This document shows positions 59,332 to 64,000 of a stretch of DNA of 64,000 nucleotides, in pieces; positions within the stretch are counted from its first letter, which is position 1; every line of letters begins with the position of its first letter. The position numbers were made by a program, and so were the translations under genes. The stretch comes from Oscillospiraceae bacterium (lineage in GTDB: Bacteria > Bacillota > Clostridia > Oscillospirales > Ruminococcaceae): the NCBI GenBank assembly GCA_017436575.1, contig JAFSCU010000043.1:1-64000 (forward strand), read 5' to 3'. The notes under the pieces are model-generated. The model saw only the letters and a program-made list of their open reading frames with translations. It searched no databases and was not told the origin of the DNA.

Positions 59332-62300
59332 TTATATACTTTCGGTTTTTGCCGATTATAATAACCCTAATTATATAAATGAATTCAACGGTGCACTTCT
59401 TGAAAAGATAGATGTGCATCGCAAGAATTCACATCTTTCAGCCGTGATTTCATCATCACGGCTTATACCTTATGTAGCTGTGGAAGATTTTGCCGCTTTT
59501 CTGGCAAATAAATATCCTGAATATTCTATTTCTATAACCAACAAATTTGATTTTGGTACTTTTTCCACAAGACATCTTTTGACTCTGGTACAGCATTTCT
59601 GTGATGATGTAGTCAACGTGCCATTGAATTATTTTAAAAATTCAGATATAAGTTTTGATAATAACATTATGCAGATTACTGCAAGCACAGGTTACGGCTT
59701 TCTTAAAGGCTGTGATTTTGAAAACAGCTTTTCTGAATATATCCAGACACTTACAGGTACTATAATACCTGTAAAATTAGTTAAAACTGTCTGTGAAAAA
59801 GAAACAGAACCTGTGGTTATTTTGCCTCCGGTTGTAAAAATGGTTGAGAAAAAGGCGCAGTATACAGATTTTCATATTGATGGTCTTGATATTAAAGATA
59901 ACTCTGTAAAGGTATTTATGGGCAAATATACACCGCCTAAAAACCTTATGAGTATCGATGATGCCCTCATACAGAACGGAAAGGTAATGGTATGGGGTAA
60001 AGTTTTCGCCACAGCACAGCAAGGGAATTTCAGAAAAATATACATTTATTCCATTACAGATGGCACAAACTCTATAAATGTAAAAATTCTTCTTGACCCT
60101 AATGAAAAGAACTTTGATAAATATGATAGTGTAAAGCCAGGTATGCATTTTCTCGTCCGCGGTGACTGCCAGCTGGACAAGTACGAGCGTGACTATGTTA
60201 TTATGCCTTATGACATAGTTACATTCGATGTTAAGGCGAAAAAAGATAATGCGGAAACAAAAAGGGTAGAGCTACATCTCCACACAAAACTGTCTTCAAT
60301 GGATGCACTTATCGCTCCGGATGAAGCTGTAAAATATGCCTATAAACTTGGGCACAGAGCTGTTGCAATTACTGACCATGGTGTTGCACAGGGCTTTCCT
60401 CAGGCAATGCTGGAATGTGACAAGATTCAGAAAGATGACTCGGATTTCAAGGTTATCTATGGTTGCGAAGGCTATCTGGTAGATAATATAGTAAATGTTT
60501 ATCAGGGCGAATATTCCGGTAAAATTAGAGAAACAGAGTTTGTTATTTTCGATATTGAAAGTACAGGTCTTAATCCTAATACAGAGACTATTACTGAAAT
60601 AGGTGCTATTCGATGGAAAGATGGGGAAGTACTGGACGAGTTCCACACATATGCAGACCCAGGCAAACCTATTCCAAAAAACATTGTTGAACTTACTGGT
60701 ATCACCGATGAAATGGTTGCAGGTGCACCTGGGCAGAAAGAAGCTATTGAAAGCTTTAAAGCTTTTATCGGGGAAGGTATTTTGGTTGCTCATAATGCAG
60801 CAGGTTTTGATGTAAACTTTCTTAAAGTCAATGCAGCAAAAGTAGGAACAGATTTTAAATACCAGTTCCTTGATACACTGCCACTCGCCAGAAATCTTTT
60901 ACAGGATTTAAAGAATCATAAACTTGATACTTTGGCAGACCACTATAATTTAGGTAATTTCAATCATCATCGAGCTACTGACGATGCAATAATGCTGTCC
61001 AGAATTTTTTATGGTCTTATAGATGATCTGGAAAAACAGGATATATATGATATTGATAAAATCAATTCCGATTTAAGCAGCACTGATAAACTGCCAAGAC
61101 GAAGCAATCATATAATACTTCTGGCTAAAACACAGAAGGGTGTAAAAAACCTTTATAAACTGATTTCTTTTGCTCATCTTGAGTATTTTTTCAAAACATC
61201 AAGAATGCCAAAAAGTGAAATAATTAAGCATCGAGAAGGCCTTATCATAGGTTCTGCCTGTGAAGCTGGTGAACTTTACAGAGCTATTGTAGACGGTAAA
61301 AGCTATGATGAATTGCTGAAAATAGCTGATTTTTATGATTTTCTTGAAATTCAGCCTCTTGGTAACAATGAATTTATGGTTCGTGACGGCAAAGTTGAAT
61401 CAAATGCTGTTCTGGAAGAATATAATAAGATAATTGTCAAACTGGGCGAAGAACTGAATAAACCTGTCGTTGCAACAGGAGATGTTCACTTTCTTTCTAT
61501 GGAAGATGCACAATACCGTGCTATACTTATGGCTGGTATGGGTTTTTCAGACGCTGACCAGCAGGCTCCGCTGTATTTCCGTACAACAGACGAAATGCTG
61601 AAAGAATTCAGTTATCTTGGCGAAGATAAAGCGTATGAAGTGGTTGTTACAAATACAAATCTGATTGCAGATATGATTGAACCTGGCATACGCGCTATTC
61701 CAAAGGGGACTTTCCCGCCTAGCATTGACGGCGCCGAAGAAGAACTGAGAGAGGCAACATATAAGAAACTCCATACACTGTATGGTGAAAATCCACCACA
61801 GCTGATAGTGGAACGAGTGGAAAAAGAACTTAACAGTGTTATACAGCATGGCTATGCTGTTTTGTATGTAATTGCAAAGAAACTTGTACAAAACAGTGAA
61901 GAACACGGTTATCTGGTTGGTTCCCGTGGTTCTGTTGGTTCCTCATCACTGGCGTTTTTCTCCGGAATTTCAGAGGTTAATCCTTTGCCGCCACATTGGC
62001 TTTGTAAAAAATGCCAGTATTCAGATTTCAATGTGCCTGCAGATGTACTGACAGGATTTGACCTTGAAGATAAATACTGCCCGGTATGCGGTGAAAAGAT
62101 GTACGGAGATGGCAATGATATTCCATTTGAAACTTTCCTTGGTTTCAATGGGGATAAAGAGCCGGATATAGACCTTAACTTTTCCGGCGAATATCAGGCA
62201 AATGCACACAGATATACAGAAGACCTTTTCGGACATGAATATGTTTTCAAGGCAGGCACAGTTTCAGCTCTGCAGGATAAAACTGCCTATGGCTATGTAA

Positions 62301-63604
62301 AAAAATATCTGGATGAAAGAGGACTTACCAAAAATAAGGCTGAAGAAAACCGCCTTACACTTGGATGCTCCGGCGTAAAAAGAACTACAGGTCAGCATCC
62401 TGGCGGTATGGTTGTAGTGCCATCTGACCACGAAGTGTATGATTTCTGCCCGGTACAACATCCTGCTGATTCTAAAGAAAAGGGCGTAATCACAACTCAT
62501 TTTGAATTTAAATATCTTCATGATACACTGCTGAAACTTGATATTCTGGGCCATGATGTTCCGACAATGTACAAACATCTGGAAGATCTGACTGGTATTA
62601 AAATGGCTGATGTACCTATGAATGATAAACAGGTTTACAAGATGCTTACCAGCACCGAACCTATAGGTGTAAACCCAGATGATATACAAAGTCAGACGGC
62701 TACTTTTGGTATCCCGGAACTGGGTACAGACTTTGTTCGTCAGATGCTTATTGAAGCGCAGCCACAGACATTCGCTGACCTTATACAGATTTCAGGTCTG
62801 TCACATGGCACTGATGTATGGATTGGCAATGCACAGGAACTTATAAAAAACAAAACCTGTACCATTTCTGAAGTTATCGGCACCCGTGATGATATTATGT
62901 TGACCCTTATCAAAAAAGGAGTTGATAAAGCAAAAGCCTTTAAAATCATGGAAATAACCCGTAAAGGTAAGGCGGCTAAAGAATTCAATGCCGAAACCGA
63001 AGATATGCTGCGCAGTCACGGTGTAGAAGAATGGTATATTGACAGCTGTAAAAAAATTAAATATATGTTCCCTAAAGCCCATGCGGTTGCTTATCTTATG
63101 GCGGCTATCCGATTGATGTGGTTTAAACTTTACTATCCGGTTGAATTTTATGCCACATATTTTACAGTCCGTGGCGAAGCGATCGATTATGAAGCTGCAG
63201 TAGGCGGAAAAGCACTTGCCACTAAAAAACTGAAAGATGTAACAGCAAGACTGCGTATCGAAAAAACAGCAAAAGACGAAGAATTGCGCACATCTTTGCA
63301 GATGGTATGTGAAATGCTGGCACGAGGTTATGAATTTTTGCCAATTAAACTCGGTGAAAGTCAGGCTAAAAAATATGCAGTCGTTGATGGAAAAATCCGT
63401 CTGCCGTATATGTCACTTAAAGGTGTAGGTGAAACTGCGGCAATGCAGCTGGAAAAAGCTTGCAAAGACAACACAGAGTTTTTGTCTGTAGAAGATTTCC
63501 AGAAAGCATCAGGGGCTTCATCAGCAGTTATTGACACTCTTTATGAAGTTGGTGCACTTGGCAATATGCCAAGGACAAATCAGGTATCATTGTTTACAGA
63601 TTAG
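59324..63604 (+). CDS. polC: PolC-type DNA polymerase III alpha subunit
   Basis: A 1426-residue replicative polymerase of low-GC Gram-positives. An N-terminal domain, an OB fold (about 215-300), a PHP domain split by the exonuclease (HLHTKLSSMDAL near 320), a 3'-5' exonuclease (DIESTGLNPNTETITEIGA near 410), a zinc finger (CKKCQYSD, CPVCGEK), the palm (EPDIDLNFSGEYQ), and the HhH and C-terminal tau-binding end are present. The start is GTG 59324 within ispG, with AGAGGAAA before it. The length fits the family. Confidence 0.97.
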   Translation: MSNYILSVFADYNNPNYINEFNGALLEKIDVHRKNSHLSAVISSSRLIPYVAVEDFAAFLANKYPEYSISITNKFDFGTFSTRHLLTLVQHFCDDVVNVPLNYFKNSDISFDNNIMQITASTGYGFLKGCDFENSFSEYIQTLTGTIIPVKLVKTVCEKETEPVVILPPVVKMVEKKAQYTDFHIDGLDIKDNSVKVFMGKYTPPKNLMSIDDALIQNGKVMVWGKVFATAQQGNFRKIYIYSITDGTNSINVKILLDPNEKNFDKYDSVKPGMHFLVRGDCQLDKYERDYVIMPYDIVTFDVKAKKDNAETKRVELHLHTKLSSMDALIAPDEAVKYAYKLGHRAVAITDHGVAQGFPQAMLECDKIQKDDSDFKVIYGCEGYLVDNIVNVYQGEYSGKIRETEFVIFDIESTGLNPNTETITEIGAIRWKDGEVLDEFHTYADPGKPIPKNIVELTGITDEMVAGAPGQKEAIESFKAFIGEGILVAHNAAGFDVNFLKVNAAKVGTDFKYQFLDTLPLARNLLQDLKNHKLDTLADHYNLGNFNHHRATDDAIMLSRIFYGLIDDLEKQDIYDIDKINSDLSSTDKLPRRSNHIILLAKTQKGVKNLYKLISFAHLEYFFKTSRMPKSEIIKHREGLIIGSACEAGELYRAIVDGKSYDELLKIADFYDFLEIQPLGNNEFMVRDGKVESNAVLEEYNKIIVKLGEELNKPVVATGDVHFLSMEDAQYRAILMAGMGFSDADQQAPLYFRTTDEMLKEFSYLGEDKAYEVVVTNTNLIADMIEPGIRAIPKGTFPPSIDGAEEELREATYKKLHTLYGENPPQLIVERVEKELNSVIQHGYAVLYVIAKKLVQNSEEHGYLVGSRGSVGSSSLAFFSGISEVNPLPPHWLCKKCQYSDFNVPADVLTGFDLEDKYCPVCGEKMYGDGNDIPFETFLGFNGDKEPDIDLNFSGEYQANAHRYTEDLFGHEYVFKAGTVSALQDKTAYGYVKKYLDERGLTKNKAEENRLTLGCSGVKRTTGQHPGGMVVVPSDHEVYDFCPVQHPADSKEKGVITTHFEFKYLHDTLLKLDILGHDVPTMYKHLEDLTGIKMADVPMNDKQVYKMLTSTEPIGVNPDDIQSQTATFGIPELGTDFVRQMLIEAQPQTFADLIQISGLSHGTDVWIGNAQELIKNKTCTISEVIGTRDDIMLTLIKKGVDKAKAFKIMEITRKGKAAKEFNAETEDMLRSHGVEEWYIDSCKKIKYMFPKAHAVAYLMAAIRLMWFKLYYPVEFYATYFTVRGEAIDYEAAVGGKALATKKLKDVTARLRIEKTAKDEELRTSLQMVCEMLARGYEFLPIKLGESQAKKYAVVDGKIRLPYMSLKGVGETAAMQLEKACKDNTEFLSVEDFQKASGASSAVIDTLYEVGALGNMPRTNQVSLFTD

Positions 63605-63615
63605 GGGTGAATTGT

Positions 63616-64000
63616 TTGAATATTGGTGTTTCAACCGGTTGTTTTTTTCCGCGGCAGACAGACAATGCACTGGAAGCGGTTGCTCTTACAGGCGCAAAAT
63701 ATACAGAAATATTTTTCAATACTGACAGTGAGCTGGATGAAGAATATGTATACAAATTAAAGAATATTGCAGATGCAAATGGTATACAGGTTATTTCTGT
63801 ACATCCATTTACTTCTGCAATAGAAACCTTTATGTTCTGGTCGAAAAGCGACTATAAACTGGCTGATTCAATCAGGTATTATGAAAAATATTTTCGTGCC
63901 TGTCAGATTTTAGGTGCAAAATATGTGGTTATTCATGGTTGTTATATTTCTTCAGAATATATGTCGATGAAAAAATACACAGATATACTGAATCTGCTTT
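63616..64000 (+). CDS. sugar-phosphate isomerase/epimerase-type TIM barrel protein (3' truncated)
   Basis: The first 128 residues of an AP-endonuclease-2-like TIM barrel. MNIGVSTGCFFPRQTD, ALTGAKYTEIFFNT and ILGAKYVVIHGCY are the first barrel strands and helices. The start is a TTG at 63616, 5 bases after GGGGTGA and 11 bases after polC, so it is coupled to it. Members of the family isomerise sugars or inositol derivatives or act as endonuclease IV; substrate cannot be told from this piece. Confidence 0.8.
   Translation, partial: MNIGVSTGCFFPRQTDNALEAVALTGAKYTEIFFNTDSELDEEYVYKLKNIADANGIQVISVHPFTSAIETFMFWSKSDYKLADSIRYYEKYFRACQILGAKYVVIHGCYISSEYMSMKKYTDILNLL

Overview
This is a continuous stretch of an AT-rich, low-GC, Gram-positive, endospore-forming chromosome, most likely from the class Clostridia (possibly Oscillospirales; the family is inferred). 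The evidence is a PolC-type replicative polymerase, a spoIIGA-sigE-sigG cluster, yqfC/yqfD and ylbJ sporulation genes, lipoproteins with Gram-positive lipoboxes, many BlaI/M56 (BlaR1-like) pairs and MEP-pathway isoprenoid genes. I found no rRNA, tRNA, insertion sequence, prophage or CRISPR array. Almost all promoters I could place have sigma-A spacing (17 bp), and most operons end in strong hairpin terminators.

Layout. 1-9.3 kb: the end of an unidentified membrane protein, a C69 dipeptidase, a BlaI/M56 pair whose M56 gene is split by a -1 frameshift, yaaA, and a TetM-like translation GTPase fused to a YacP/Rae1-type NYN nuclease. 9.3-13.6 kb: a HAD phosphatase, a membrane-anchored SGNH hydrolase with a long Ser and Pro/Thr/Glu tail, gpsA and an M42 aminopeptidase. 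13.6-21.3 kb: an alpha-glucan uptake locus, with a divergent YesL-like membrane protein followed by a solute-binding lipoprotein, two permeases, a LacI regulator, an ATPase and malQ. A perfect 14-bp palindrome sits just downstream of the first promoter. 21.4-23.7 kb: a DinG-like helicase carrying a RecB-type nuclease domain.

23.8-36.7 kb (mostly minus strand): a second BlaI/M56 locus whose sensor is fused to G5 and M23 domains and is followed by a separate M23 lipoprotein; a tandemly duplicated two-gene module of zinc-ribbon membrane proteins; an AraC-lipoprotein-rlmD-unknown gene string; and ylbJ. This is the most accessory-looking part of the window.

36.8-44.5 kb: the conserved run yqfC-yqfD, then phoH-ybeY-dgkA-era-yqzL-recO-mutS2. 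The small yqzL-like gene overlaps recO by 65 bases. 44.6-48.9 kb: a MATE transporter, then spoIIGA-sigE-sigG and a YlmC/YmxH gene. An 18-bp RNA hairpin between sigE and sigG covers the sigG ribosome-binding site. 49-64 kb: rpsB-tsf behind a consensus promoter and a structured leader, a signal-less substrate-binding protein, an alpha/beta hydrolase, pyrH-frr, uppS-cdsA-dxr-rseP-ispG-polC, and the start of a TIM-barrel isomerase.

The most noteworthy items are the GTPase-Rae1 fusion, the M56-G5-M23 sensor with a His-to-Asn change in its peptidase motif, the sigG-blocking hairpin with a possible CTG start, the duplicated zinc-ribbon modules, and the frameshifted M56 gene.
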